Shown: positions 41,591 to 52,481 of the stretch, piece by piece
How positions within the stretch are numbered: the first letter of the stretch is position 1
Layout: the number at the start of each line of letters is the position of its first letter
Assembly (NCBI RefSeq): GCF_013149805.1
Contig: NZ_JABEZT010000006.1
Location: 154,489-218,488 of the forward strand
Source of the DNA: Isoptericola chiayiensis
GTDB taxonomy: Bacteria > Actinomycetota > Actinomycetes > Actinomycetales > Cellulomonadaceae
DNA length: 64,000 bases
Direction: 5' to 3'
The notes under the pieces: generated by a model
Seen by the model: the letters and a program-made list of their open reading frames with translations, nothing else
Databases searched by the model: none
Told to the model about the DNA's origin: nothing
Made by a program: the position numbers and the translations under genes

Positions 41591-41693
41591 GGTCCCAGAA
41601 GTCCATCTGACACCGGGCCGGCGATCCGGCCGCGGTCAGCACGACGTCCCCGCCCCCGAGGGCGGGCGACCGACACGAGGAGAGACGGCAGTC

Positions 41694-41888
41694 ATGCCGA
41701 AGAACAAGACGCACTCCGGTGCCAAGAAGCGCTTCCGGGTCACCGGCAAGGGCAAGGTCATGCGCGAGCAGGCCAACCGCCGCCACCTGTTCGAGCACAA
41801 GTCGAGCAAGCGCACCCGTCGACTGGCGGCCGACCAGGAGGTCGCGCCGGCGGACGTCAAGAACATCAAGAAGATGCTCGGTAAGTGA
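41694..41888 (+). CDS. rpmI: 50S ribosomal protein L35
   Basis: The 64-residue basic protein matches L35 throughout: [20 protein letters not shown] at the start and KNIKKMLGK at the end. GAGGAGAG lies about 10 nt before the ATG. It is the second gene of the infC-rpmI-rplT operon; the 103 nt before it hold no other gene. Confidence 0.97.
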   Translation: MPKNKTHSGAKKRFRVTGKGKVMREQANRRHLFEHKSSKRTRRLAADQEVAPADVKNIKKMLGK

Positions 41889-41948
41889 GTCCTGCCGGCG
41901 GCACCTGCCGCCGGGACCACTGCCGGCCCGAACTGCAAGGAGCATCAC

Positions 41949-42332
41949 GTGGCACGCGTGAAGCGGGCGGTCAACGCCCACAAGAAGCGCCGTACGACCC
42001 TCGAGCGCGCCAGCGGCTACCGCGGCCAGCGTTCCCGTCTGTACCGCAAGGCCAAGGAGCAGGTCACCCACTCCTTCGTCTACTCGTACCGTGACCGGAA
42101 GGCCAAGAAGGGCGACTTCCGCAAGCTGTGGATCCAGCGCATCAACGCTGCGGCCCGCCAGCAGGGTCTGACCTACAACCGCTTCGTCCAGGGCCTCAAG
42201 GCCGCTGGCGTCGAGGTCGACCGCCGGATGCTCGCCGAGCTCGCGGTCAACGACACCGCCGCGTTCAACGCGCTGGTCCAGGTCGCCAAGGACGCCCTTC
42301 CCGAGGACGTCAACGCGCCGAAGGCCGCCTGA
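41949..42332 (+). CDS. rplT: 50S ribosomal protein L20
   Basis: The 127-residue protein binds 23S rRNA early in 50S assembly and, in known cases, represses its own operon. The conserved N terminus ([20 protein letters not shown]) and the [17 protein letters not shown] segment identify it. The GTG start is preceded by AAGGAG. It follows rpmI by 60 nt. Confidence 0.97.
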   Translation: MARVKRAVNAHKKRRTTLERASGYRGQRSRLYRKAKEQVTHSFVYSYRDRKAKKGDFRKLWIQRINAAARQQGLTYNRFVQGLKAAGVEVDRRMLAELAVNDTAAFNALVQVAKDALPEDVNAPKAA

Positions 42333-42376
42333 GCTCCACGCTCAGCACCAGGACGCCCGGACGGCCCCACCTGCCG

Positions 42377-43231
42377 ATGCCCCGCATCCCCGACGTGACC
42401 CTCGCCAACCCGCGGGCCGATCGCGTCAAGCAGGTCAGGGCCCTGTCCGGGCGTCCTGCGCGTTCGCGGCACGGTCAGTTCCTCGTCGAGGGGCCCCAAG
42501 GGGTCCGCGAGGCCGTCCGGCACGCCCCCGGACAGGTCCGGGACGTCTACCTCACCGAGACGGCGGCCCGCCGCTACGGCGAGATCGTCGAGGCCGCGTC
42601 CGACGCCGGCCGGCGGCTCCACGTGGGTACGCCGGAGGTGCTCGCAGCGATGAGCCCGGACGCCCAGGGTGTCCTCGCCGTCGTGCGCGCCGCGCCGGTC
42701 TCGTTGGACGAGGCGCTGACCGCGGCCCGCGGCGACCGGCCCCTGCTCGTCGCGGTGCTCGCGACGGTCCGCGACCCCGGGAACGCCGGGACCGTGATCC
42801 GCGCGGCGGACGCGGCGGGTGCCGACCTCGTCGTGCTGGCGGGGGACAGCGTGGACGTGCACAACCCGAAGACGGTCCGGTCCACCGCCGGGTCGTTGTT
42901 CCACCTGCCCGTGGTCGTGGACGTGACGCTCGGCGAGGCCGTGGCCGGCGTGCGCGCCGCGGGGTGCGCCGTGCTCGCCGCCGACGGCGCCGGGCAGCAC
43001 GACCTCGACGAGGTGCTCGACGTGGCCGGGACCTCGCCGCAGGACAACGTCCCGGACCTGGCCGCCGACACCGCCTGGATCTTCGGCAACGAGGCGTGGG
43101 GTCTGCCCGAGGAGGACCGGGCGCTGGCCGACGCCGTCGTCCGCGTGCCGATCCGTGGCCGGGCGGAGTCCCTCAACCTCGCGACCGCCGCGACGGTCTG
43201 CCTCTACGCCAGCGGTCGCGCGCAGCGGTGA
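42377..43231 (+). CDS. TrmH/SpoU-family rRNA 2'-O-methyltransferase
   Basis: The 284-residue protein has an N-terminal substrate-binding region (FLVEGPQGVREAV, near residue 35) and a C-terminal SpoU knot domain with the three motifs: ATVRDPGNAGTVIRAADAAG, then IFGNEAWGLP, and RVPIRGRAESLNLATAATV. These enzymes use S-adenosylmethionine to methylate ribose in rRNA or tRNA; RlmB or a TsnR-like activity are both possible. It is the last gene of the ribosomal protein cluster, a neighbourhood common in actinobacteria. Confidence 0.9.
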   Translation: MPRIPDVTLANPRADRVKQVRALSGRPARSRHGQFLVEGPQGVREAVRHAPGQVRDVYLTETAARRYGEIVEAASDAGRRLHVGTPEVLAAMSPDAQGVLAVVRAAPVSLDEALTAARGDRPLLVAVLATVRDPGNAGTVIRAADAAGADLVVLAGDSVDVHNPKTVRSTAGSLFHLPVVVDVTLGEAVAGVRAAGCAVLAADGAGQHDLDEVLDVAGTSPQDNVPDLAADTAWIFGNEAWGLPEEDRALADAVVRVPIRGRAESLNLATAATVCLYASGRAQR

Positions 43232-43283
43232 CCGGGTCCGGTCGAGGACCCTGCCCAGGAGCAGGGCCCTCGACCGGACCCGG
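43232..43283. terminator. Bidirectional terminator hairpin
   Basis: A 23-bp stem (43232-43254 with 43261-43283, one non-Watson-Crick pair) with a 6-nt loop lies between the convergent methyltransferase and secreted protein genes. Confidence 0.85.
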
Positions 43284-43293
43284 TCTCCTGCCG

Positions 43294-43653
43294 TCAGGCC
43301 GGGCAGGCGGCGTCGACGGCGGCTCCGACGTCGGCACCCGGAAGCAGGACGGCCGCGTAGTCCTTGAGCACGACGTTCGCGGTCGCGGTGTCCGTGCGGT
43401 GGATCTCCAGCACCGTGCTGAACGGGATGACGTTCCCGCTGCCGATCGGGTACTCGAGTCCGTCGGCGGCCACGCTCGGCAGGACACCGGTGTCCCGGAG
43501 CACGCCGAGCTCGAACTGCTGGCACGCGACGCCGGTGGGCTTGCCGCCCTCGCCCGCGCCGGCGGGCGGGCCCGCCGAGGCGGAGCCTGCGGTCGCGACG
43601 GTGGCCAGGCCGGCGAGCAGCGCGGCGGCGCCCGCGGTGACGATGCGCTTCAT
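43294..43653 (-). CDS. Small secreted protein, unknown function
   Basis: The 119-residue protein has a clear Sec signal peptide (MKRIVTAGAAALLAGLATVA, cleavage probably after ASA near residue 27) and a mature part of about 90 residues with two cysteines (in VACQQF and the final AACPA), which could bridge. I recognise no domain. GGAGAGGAA lies just upstream of the ATG. It is single, flanked by a terminator on one side and a divergent gene on the other. Confidence 0.75.
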   Translation of the reverse strand: MKRIVTAGAAALLAGLATVATAGSASAGPPAGAGEGGKPTGVACQQFELGVLRDTGVLPSVAADGLEYPIGSGNVIPFSTVLEIHRTDTATANVVLKDYAAVLLPGADVGAAVDAACPA

Positions 43654-43766
43654 GGTCGTTCCTCTCCTTCGGGGACGTGACGACCGGTGTTCGCTCCCGG
43701 GCCCGTGCTCGGATGCACCGCGGGGCTCCCCGCCTCGGTGAGCCCCGGGCGGACCTGGTGCCGCCG

Positions 43767-43772
43767 TACCAT
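43767..43772 (+). promoter_or_regulatory. Leaderless -10 element for the 2H phosphoesterase gene
   Basis: TACCAT ends 6 nt before the GTG at 43779, supporting that start. Confidence 0.5.
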
Positions 43773-43778
43773 CGTCGG

Positions 43779-45515
<1,737 letters not shown>

Positions 45516-45516
<1 letters not shown>

Positions 45517-48113
45517 TGCCCCGCATCGTTGCTGACTGGCTCGCCGACCACGTCGAGCTGCCCGCGGACCTGACCACCTCCCGGCTCGCCGCGGACCTCG
45601 TCCGGGTCGGCCTGGAGGAGGAGGAGATCCACCCCGCGGCCGTCACCGGCCCGCTGGTGGTCGGCCGCGTCCTGGCGATGACGCCGGAGCCGCAGAAGAA
45701 CGGCAAGACGATCAACTGGTGCCTGGTCGACGTCGGTCCCGAGCACAACGCCACGCAGATCAAGGGCGTCGACGACGCCGACGTGCCGACGGGCGGGGCG
45801 CGCGGCATCGTCTGCGGTGCGCACAACTTCTCCGTCGGAGACCTCGTCGTCGTCTCCCTGCCGGGCACGGTGCTGCCGGGCGGGTTCGCGATCGCCTCGC
45901 GCAAGACGTACGGGCACGTCTCCGACGGCATGATCTGCTCCACCAAGGAGCTGGGCCTCGGCGAGGACCACGCCGGCATCCTCGTGCTCACCGAGGCGGG
46001 CTTCGACGCCGCGGACCTCACCCCCGGTCAGGACGCGGTCGCGCTGCTCGGCCTGGGTGACGAGGTCCTCGAGATCAACGTCACCCCGGACCGCGGGTAC
46101 GCCTTCAGCTACCGCGGCGTGGCGCGCGAGTACGCCCACTCCACCGGCGCCTCGTTCGTCGACCCCGGCATCCCGACGGGCGCCGAGCCCGCGGCCACGG
46201 CCGACGGCTTCGCCGTGGAGGTAGACGACGACGCGCCGATCGACGGGCAGCAGGGTTGCGACCGCTTCGTCACCCGCATCGTGCGGGGCATCGACCCGGC
46301 CGCACCGACCCCCGCGTGGATGAAGCGGCGGCTCCAGGGATCGGGGATGCGGTCGATCTCGCTGGCCGTGGACGTGACCAACTACGTGATGCTCGACCTG
46401 GGCCAGCCCCTGCACGCCTACGACCTCGACCGCGTGGCGGCGCCGATCGTGGTCCGCCGTGCCGCGGCGGGGGAGCGGCTGACCACGCTCGACGACGTCG
46501 ACCGAGCCCTGGACGGCGAGGACCTGCTGATCACCGACTCGCCCGACGGCGCCCGCGGGTCGCGCGTGCTGGGCCTGGCCGGCGTGATGGGCGGCGCGTC
46601 GTCCGAGGTCTCCGCGACCACGTCGGCCGTGCTCGTCGAGGCCGCGCACTTCGACCCGGTGACGGTGGCCCGCACCGCCCGGCGCCACAAGCTGCCCTCC
46701 GAGGCGGCCAAGCGGTTCGAGCGCGGGGTCGACCCCCTGCTGCCCGCCGTCGCGGCGCAGCGTGTGGTGGACCTGCTCGTCGAGCACGGCGGCGGGACGC
46801 CCGACGGCGCCGTCAGCGACCTGGACACCACGAGCCCGCCCGAGCCGGTCACCCTCGACGTGACGCTCCCGTCGCGGACCTCCGGGGTGGAGTACAGCCC
46901 GGGGCAGGTCGTCGACATCCTCGAGCAGATCGGCTGCACCGTGGACGGTGCCGACGCCCTTGGGGTCACGCCGCCCACGTGGCGCCCGGACCTGACCGAG
47001 CCCGCCGCGCTGGTCGAGGAGGTCGTCCGCATCGCGGGCTACGACCAGATCCCGTCGGTGCTGCTCGCGGCTCCCGGCGGCCGGGGGCTGACGCCCGAGC
47101 AGCGCACCCGCCGTTCGGTGGCCCGCGCGCTGGCCGACGCCGGACTGGTCGAGGTGTTGTCGTACCCGTTCGTGGGTGCCCAGGACCTGGACGCCCTCGG
47201 CCTGCCGGCCGACGACCCCCGCCGCGACGCACTGCGGCTGGCGAACCCGCTCGCCGAGGACCGCCCGCTGCTGCGCACCCACCTGCTGGTGAGCCTCCTG
47301 GAGACCGCCCGCCGCAACGTGTCGCGCGGCATCGCGGACGTGGCCGTCTTCGAGCTCGGACTGGTGACCCGGCCGGCCCCCGGCGCCCCCGCGGCGCCGC
47401 AGCTCCCGGTCGGAGTCCGCCCGTCGTCCGAGGACCTCGCCGCGCTCGCCGCCGCCACCCCGGACCAGCCGCGCCGGGTCGCCGGGGTGCTCGCGGGCGA
47501 CCGCGCCCCCGCTGGCTGGTGGGGTGCGGGTCGGCCGGTCGACTGGGCGGACGCCGTCGAGGCGGCCCGGCTCGTGGCCGACGTGGTCGGCGTCGACGTC
47601 ACCGTCGAGGCCGACCGCGAGCACCTGCCCTGGCACCCGGGCCGCTGCGCGCGGTTCACCGTCGTGGCAACGGACGGGTCGCAGCACACGGTCGGGCACG
47701 CCGGTGAGCTCCACCCCACGGTGGTGGAGGGGCTCGGTCTGCCCCGCCGGACGGCGGCGTTCGAGCTGGACCTGACCGCGCTGACCGCTGCCGCGTCCGG
47801 CGAGCCGGTCATCGCGGTGCCGGTGTCGGCGTTCCCCGCCGCCAAGGAGGACTTCGCACTCGTGGTGGACGCCGACGTGCCGGCGGCGGACGTCGAGGCC
47901 GCCGTCGTCGCCGGTGCCGGCGAGCTCGTCGAGCGCGTCGAGCTGTTCGACGTCTTCACCGGCGACCAGGTCGGTGCGGGCAGGAAGTCGCTGGCCTACT
48001 CGGTGCGGCTGCGCGCCGCCGACCGGACGCTGACCGCCGAGGAGGTGCGGTCCGCGCGCGACGGCGTCGTGGCGGTCACCGCCGAGCGCGTGGGGGCGGT
48101 CCTGCGTGGCTGA
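45516..48113 (+). CDS. pheT: Phenylalanyl-tRNA synthetase beta subunit PheT
   Basis: PheT provides tRNA binding and editing. The 865-residue protein has the N-terminal EMAP-II-like tRNA-binding domain (about 40-150), the B3/4 editing domain, the B5 domain, the catalytic-like B6/B7 region, and the C-terminal ferredoxin-fold anticodon-binding domain (about 770-865, VSAFPAAKEDFALVVDADV near its start). Length is normal. It overlaps pheS by 1 nt and the following dehydrogenase gene by 8 nt. Confidence 0.97.
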
Positions 48114-48942
48114 GCGGCAGGTCGCCCCCGCACGCACGGCCCTCGTCACCGGCGCGACCCGCGGCATCGGCCGCGCGGTCGCGCTCGGGCTGGCCGACGC
48201 CGGGCTCGACGTGGCGCTGCTGGCCCGCGACGCCGACCGTCTCGCGCAGGTCGCCGACGAGGTCCGCGCCGCCGGCCGCACGGCCGTCGTCCTGCCGTGC
48301 GACGTGACGGACCCCGGTGCGGTCGCCGCGGCGGTGCGGCAGGCCGAGGACGAGCTCGGGTCCGTCGACCTGCTCGTCAACAACGCCGGCCGCATCGACG
48401 CCGAGGTCCCCGCCTGGGAGGCCGACGTCGACGAGTGGTGGCAGGTGATGGAGACCAACGTGCGCGGGCCGTTCCTGCTGGTGCGCGCGGCGGTCCCCGG
48501 CATGCTCGCCCGCGGCGGCGGGCGCGTGGTCGACCTGAACAGCGGCTCGGGCTCGCACGACATGACCTACTCCAGCGCCTACAATCTTTCCAAGACGGCA
48601 CTGATGCGCCTGGGGCACCATCTGCACGCCACCGGGTACGGGCAGGGGCTGCGCACGCTCGAGCTGGCGCCCGGCGTCGTCTCCACGGACATGACGGCCT
48701 CGATGGACGTCCACGCCGGGCGCACGGAGTGGACCCCGGTCGACCGGACGGTCGACGTCACGGTCGCGTTCGCCCGCGGTGAGCTCGATGCGTGCTCGGG
48801 ATGGTTCGTGCGGGTCTCGGACGACACCCCGGACTCGTTGCGGGCGACGGCGGACCGTGCGACGTCGGCGGCGCCGCGGCACCTGCGGGTCCTGCCCGCG
48901 GGTGACGACGACGCGCTGCGGCAGGCGCTCACCGGCCGCTGA
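48106..48942 (+). CDS. Short-chain dehydrogenase/reductase
   Basis: The 278-residue protein has the NAD(P) loop TGATRGIG (near residue 17), the NNAG motif and the catalytic YNLSK pair (Tyr-x3-Lys). Substrate unknown. The GTG start overlaps the pheT stop by 8 nt, so it is read from the same transcript, but a functional link to tRNA charging is unlikely. A strong hairpin follows its stop. Confidence 0.9.
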   Translation: MAERQVAPARTALVTGATRGIGRAVALGLADAGLDVALLARDADRLAQVADEVRAAGRTAVVLPCDVTDPGAVAAAVRQAEDELGSVDLLVNNAGRIDAEVPAWEADVDEWWQVMETNVRGPFLLVRAAVPGMLARGGGRVVDLNSGSGSHDMTYSSAYNLSKTALMRLGHHLHATGYGQGLRTLELAPGVVSTDMTASMDVHAGRTEWTPVDRTVDVTVAFARGELDACSGWFVRVSDDTPDSLRATADRATSAAPRHLRVLPAGDDDALRQALTGR

Positions 48943-48943
48943 G

Positions 48944-48982
48944 CCCGACGGCGGCGGGCGTCCGTCCGCCGCCGCCGTCGGG
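48944..48982. terminator. Bidirectional terminator hairpin
   Basis: A 14-bp perfect stem (48944-48957 with 48969-48982) and an 11-nt loop sit between the convergent dehydrogenase and LLM oxidoreductase genes. No T tract. Confidence 0.75.
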
Positions 48983-48989
48983 GCGCTGC

Positions 48990-49781
48990 TCAGCCCTGGG
49001 CGTCGCGCCAGGCGACCCACTGCGCGGCCGTCGACAGGTCGTAGTCGGGGCCGTTGACGCCGATCGTCAGGAGGGTCGCTCCCGCCGCGACCAGGCCGGG
49101 ACCGGTCGCCTCCGGCGGTCCCTGGACCCCGACGGACCGCTCGACCAGTGCGGCGGTGTCGCGCCCGACGGCCTCGCCGTGCTCGTCGAGGATCGCCGAC
49201 TTGCGGCGCAGCGTGTCGACGTCGCCGAAGGAGTGCCAGACGTCCGCGTGCTCGGCGACGATGCGCAGCGTCTTCTTCTCCCCGCCGCCGCCGATCAGGA
49301 TCGGGATGTCGCGGGTGGGTGCGGGGTTGCCGGCAGCGAGGCGGCGGCGGATGCGGGGCATGGCCTCGGCGAGACGGGCGATGCGCGAGCCGGCGGTGCC
49401 GAACTCGTAGCCGAACTGCTCGTAGTCCTTCTCGAACCAGCCGGCGCCCATGCCCAGGATCAGCCGGCCGCCGGAGATGTGGTCCACGGTGCGGGCCATG
49501 TCGCCGAGCAGGTCGGGGTTGCGGTAGCCGTTGCCGGTGACCAGGGCGCCGATCTCGACGCGCTCGGTCTGCTCGGCCCAGGCGCCGAGCATGGTCCAGC
49601 ACTCGAAGTGCTTGCCGTCCGGGTCGCCGGACAGCGGGTAGAAGTGGTCCCAGTTGAAGACGACGTCGACGCCCAGGTCCTCGGCGCGCAGCACGGCGTC
49701 GCGGATCTGGGCGTAGTCGGCGTGCTGGGGCTGGAGCTGGACGGCGATGCGGACGGGCCGGTCGGTCGCAGGTGTGCTCAT
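48990..49781 (-). CDS. LLM-class F420-dependent oxidoreductase
   Basis: The 263-residue protein has the luciferase-like monooxygenase fold: WDHFYP near residue 45, the segment DHISGGRLILGMGAGWFEKDY, and the later IPILIGGGGEKKTLR. In actinobacteria such TIGR-type proteins use F420 rather than FMN; here that is inferred from the taxon and the close match in layout. Substrate unknown. The ATG has TAGGTT 6 nt upstream on the minus strand, so it has a promoter besides read-through from the quinone reductase-like gene. Confidence 0.88.
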   Translation of the reverse strand: MSTPATDRPVRIAVQLQPQHADYAQIRDAVLRAEDLGVDVVFNWDHFYPLSGDPDGKHFECWTMLGAWAEQTERVEIGALVTGNGYRNPDLLGDMARTVDHISGGRLILGMGAGWFEKDYEQFGYEFGTAGSRIARLAEAMPRIRRRLAAGNPAPTRDIPILIGGGGEKKTLRIVAEHADVWHSFGDVDTLRRKSAILDEHGEAVGRDTAALVERSVGVQGPPEATGPGLVAAGATLLTIGVNGPDYDLSTAAQWVAWRDAQG

Positions 49782-49787
49782 GCGCCC

Positions 49788-49793
49788 AACCTA
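49788..49793 (-). promoter_or_regulatory. Leaderless -10 element for the LLM oxidoreductase gene
   Basis: On the minus strand TAGGTT is followed by a 6-nt spacer and the ATG at 49781. It lies in the 38-nt gap between two co-directional genes. Confidence 0.5.
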
Positions 49794-49819
49794 CGTGGTG
49801 GCGCTGGTGGACCTGGTGG

Positions 49820-50803
49820 TCACGGCACGAGCAGCACCTTGCCGGTGGTGCGGCGCGCCTCGAGCGCCCGGTGGGCCTCGGCGGCGTCGGCCAGCGGGTA
49901 GGTCGCCCCGACGCGGACGTCGAGGTCGCCGTCGGCGGCGGCTCCGAGGACCTCGGCGGCCCGCCACTCGAGCTCGGCCCGGGTCGCCGTGTAGTGCGCG
50001 AGCGTGGGGCGGGTGACGTACAGCGAGCCGGCGGCGTTGAGGCGCTGCAGGTCGAACGGCGGCACCTGCCCGGACGCCCCGCCGAACAGCACCAGCGTCC
50101 CGCGGGGGCGCAGCGACGCCAGGGAGGCGTCGAACGTCGCGGCACCGACGCCGTCGTACGCCACGTGCACGCCGGCGCCGTCGGTGAGCTCGCGCACGAC
50201 GGCGGGGAGCTCGGTGGCGAGGTCGTCCATCGCGGCGTAGTCGATGGTGTGCGCGGCGCCGGCCGCGGACGACAGTGCCGCCTTCTCGGGTGTGGACACG
50301 GTGGTCAGGACGCGCCCGCCGCGGGCGGCGGCGAGCTGGGTGGCGAGCAGCCCGACACCGCCGGCGCCGGCGGTGAGCAGGACGTCGTGCCCGGGCCCGA
50401 CCTCGAACGTCGAGGCGACGAGGTAGTGGGCGGTCATGCCCTGCAGGGGCAGCGCGGCGGCGGTCGTGAGGTCCAGCCCGTCGGGGACCGGCACGGCCTC
50501 GGCGGCGGGCACGACGACGGCCTCGGCGTAGGAGCCGGGCGCGGCGGCCCACGCGACGCGGTCGCCGACGGCGAACCCGGTCACGTCGGTCCCGACCGCC
50601 TCGACGGTCCCGGCACCCTCGACCCCGACGACGTGCGGGAAGTCCGTCGGGTACACCCCGGCGCGGCGGTAGGTGTCGATGAAGTTGACCCCGGCCGCTG
50701 CGACGCGGACCAGCAGGTCGGTCGGACCGGGTGCCGGCTCGGGGCGGTCGACGACGGACAGGACCTCGGGGCTACCCGCGCTGCGGGCCTCGACTGCGCG
50801 CAT
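49820..50803 (-). CDS. Quinone oxidoreductase-type medium-chain reductase
   Basis: The 327-residue protein is a zinc-free medium-chain dehydrogenase/reductase like NADPH:quinone reductase Qor: AAAGVNFIDTYRRAGVYP near residue 40, the region around GAGGVGLLATQLA that binds NADPH, and YDGVGAATFDASL. No catalytic or structural zinc cysteines are visible. It is divergent from the GNAT gene, with only 33 nt between starts. Confidence 0.9.
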   Translation of the reverse strand: MRAVEARSAGSPEVLSVVDRPEPAPGPTDLLVRVAAAGVNFIDTYRRAGVYPTDFPHVVGVEGAGTVEAVGTDVTGFAVGDRVAWAAAPGSYAEAVVVPAAEAVPVPDGLDLTTAAALPLQGMTAHYLVASTFEVGPGHDVLLTAGAGGVGLLATQLAAARGGRVLTTVSTPEKAALSSAAGAAHTIDYAAMDDLATELPAVVRELTDGAGVHVAYDGVGAATFDASLASLRPRGTLVLFGGASGQVPPFDLQRLNAAGSLYVTRPTLAHYTATRAELEWRAAEVLGAAADGDLDVRVGATYPLADAAEAHRALEARRTTGKVLLVP

Positions 50804-50806
50804 ACG

Positions 50807-50833
50807 GGCAGCCTACGACCGGCGTAGGCTGCC
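50807..50833. promoter_or_regulatory. Face-to-face leaderless promoters forming an inverted repeat
   Basis: Arms at 50807-50816 and 50824-50833 are perfect 10-bp inverted repeats with a 7-nt spacer. Each arm holds TAGGCT in the direction of the gene it serves: 50825-50830 for the GNAT GTG and, on the minus strand, 50815-50810 for the reductase ATG. Both are 6 nt from their start codons. Confidence 0.6.
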
Positions 50834-50836
50834 GCC

Positions 50837-51325
50837 GTGCAGATCCGTGCCGCCCGCAGCGAGGACTGGCCCGCCCTGTGGCAGATCGTCGAACCGATCG
50901 TCCGTGCGGGGGAGACCTACACCTATCCCACCGACCTGACCGGCGACCGAGCACGCGAGCTGTGGCTCGCCGGCCCTCCGGTCGAGACCTGGGTCGCCGA
51001 GGACGACGGCGTCGTGCTCGCGACGGTGCGGACGTCGCCGAACAAGCCGGGGCACGGCGACCACGTGGGCACGGCGGCGTTCATGGTCGCCCCGGCGGCG
51101 CGTGGCCGAGGCGTGGCGGCCGCGCTGGCCGAGCACGTCGTGGTCCGGATGCGTGCGCAGGGTTACCGGGGCATCCAGTTCAACGCGGTGGTCGAGACGA
51201 ACACGTCCGCCGTCCGGCTCTGGGAGCGGCTGGGCTGGCGGATCGTCGGGACCGTGCCGGAGGCCTTCCGCAGCCCGTCCCGCGGCCTGGTCGGGCTGCA
51301 CGTGATGTACCGCTCGCTGGTCTGA
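50837..51325 (+). CDS. GNAT family N-acetyltransferase
   Basis: The 162-residue protein has the GNAT fold with the acetyl-CoA loop in FMVAPAARGRGVAAALAEH and the later NTSAVRLWERLGW segment. It resembles phosphinothricin-type acetyltransferases of small molecules, but the acceptor is not known. It is not part of the arginine operon: the arginine promoter lies between them. GTG start with TAGGCT 6 nt upstream. Confidence 0.88.
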   Translation: MQIRAARSEDWPALWQIVEPIVRAGETYTYPTDLTGDRARELWLAGPPVETWVAEDDGVVLATVRTSPNKPGHGDHVGTAAFMVAPAARGRGVAAALAEHVVVRMRAQGYRGIQFNAVVETNTSAVRLWERLGWRIVGTVPEAFRSPSRGLVGLHVMYRSLV

Positions 51326-51382
51326 GGGGCGGCGGCCACGCCCACGATGCGGAATAGGTTCCATCTGGGTCGCATAGGTATG

Positions 51383-51388
51383 TATAGT
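51383..51388 (+). promoter_or_regulatory. Arginine operon promoter (leaderless argC)
   Basis: TATAGT ends 7 nt before the argC ATG, with TTCCAT 18 nt upstream as a weak -35. The surrounding 51350-51395 is distinctly AT-richer than its neighbours, as expected for an ArgR-controlled promoter, but I cannot place ARG boxes with confidence. Confidence 0.6.
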
Positions 51389-51395
51389 CGCGTGC

Positions 51396-52481
51396 ATGGC
51401 CACCACCTACCCGACCCGGCACCGACTGCGCGTCGCCGTCGCCGGTGCGTCCGGCTACGCGGGCGGAGAGTTCCTCCGCCTGGCCGCGCAGCACCCGCAC
51501 CTCGAGATCGGCGCCCTGACGGCCCACTCGAACGCCGGCACGCCCCTGGGAGCCGTGCAGCCGCACCTGCGTTCGCTTGCGGACCGGGTGCTCGAGCCGA
51601 CCACCGCCGAGGTGCTGGCCGGTCACGACGTCGTCGTCCTCGGCCTGCCGCACGGTGCCTCGGGTGAGCTCGCCGCCCAGCTCGGCGACGACGTGCTCGT
51701 GCTCGACCTCGGTGCCGACCACCGTCTCGCCTCGGCCGCCGACTGGCGGGCCTTCTACGGCTCCGAGCACGCCGGCACCTGGCCCTACGGGCTGCCCGAG
51801 CTGATCGTCGCGGACGACGCCGGCACCGGTACCCAGCGCGAGCGGCTGGCCGGGGTCCGCCGCGTCGCCGTCCCGGGGTGCAACGTCACCGCGGTCACGC
51901 TCGGGCTCCAGCCCGGGATCGCCGCCGGACTGCTCGACCCGAGCGACCTCGTCGCCGTGCTGGCCAACGGGTTCTCGGGTGCCGGCAAGGCGCTCAAGCC
52001 GCACCTGCTGGCCGCGGAAGGGCTCGGTGCGGCGTCCCCGTACGCCGTCGCCGGCACGCACCGCCACATCCCGGAGATCACCCAGAACCTGCGCACCGCG
52101 GGTGCGGACGCGGTCTCCATCAGCTTCACGCCCACGCTGGTGCCGATGGCCCGCGGCATCCTCGCCACGGCGACCGCGCGTCTCGCTCCCGGTCGGTCGG
52201 TGGACGCCGACGCGGTCCGGGCCGTGTGGGAGCAGGCGTACGCCGACGAGCCGTTCGTCGAGCTACTGCCCGCCGGGCAGTGGCCCTCGACCGCGGCCAC
52301 CCTCGGCAGCAACGCCGCCCTGGTCCAGGTGGCCCTCGACGAGGCCGCCGGGCGCGTCGTGACCGTCACCGCGATCGACAACCTGGTCAAGGGCACCGCC
52401 GGTCAGGCGGTGCAGGCCATGAACCTCGCCCTCGGTCTCCCGGAGACCGCCGGCCTCGCCACCGAAGGAGTCGCGCCGTGA
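51396..52481 (+). CDS. argC: N-acetyl-gamma-glutamyl-phosphate reductase ArgC
   Basis: ArgC reduces N-acetylglutamyl phosphate with NADPH, the third step of arginine synthesis. The 361-residue protein opens with the nucleotide loop [14 protein letters not shown] and has the active-site Cys in VPGCNVTAV. It is the first gene of the arginine operon. Its stop overlaps the argJ GTG (GTGA). Confidence 0.96.
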   Translation: MATTYPTRHRLRVAVAGASGYAGGEFLRLAAQHPHLEIGALTAHSNAGTPLGAVQPHLRSLADRVLEPTTAEVLAGHDVVVLGLPHGASGELAAQLGDDVLVLDLGADHRLASAADWRAFYGSEHAGTWPYGLPELIVADDAGTGTQRERLAGVRRVAVPGCNVTAVTLGLQPGIAAGLLDPSDLVAVLANGFSGAGKALKPHLLAAEGLGAASPYAVAGTHRHIPEITQNLRTAGADAVSISFTPTLVPMARGILATATARLAPGRSVDADAVRAVWEQAYADEPFVELLPAGQWPSTAATLGSNAALVQVALDEAAGRVVTVTAIDNLVKGTAGQAVQAMNLALGLPETAGLATEGVAP

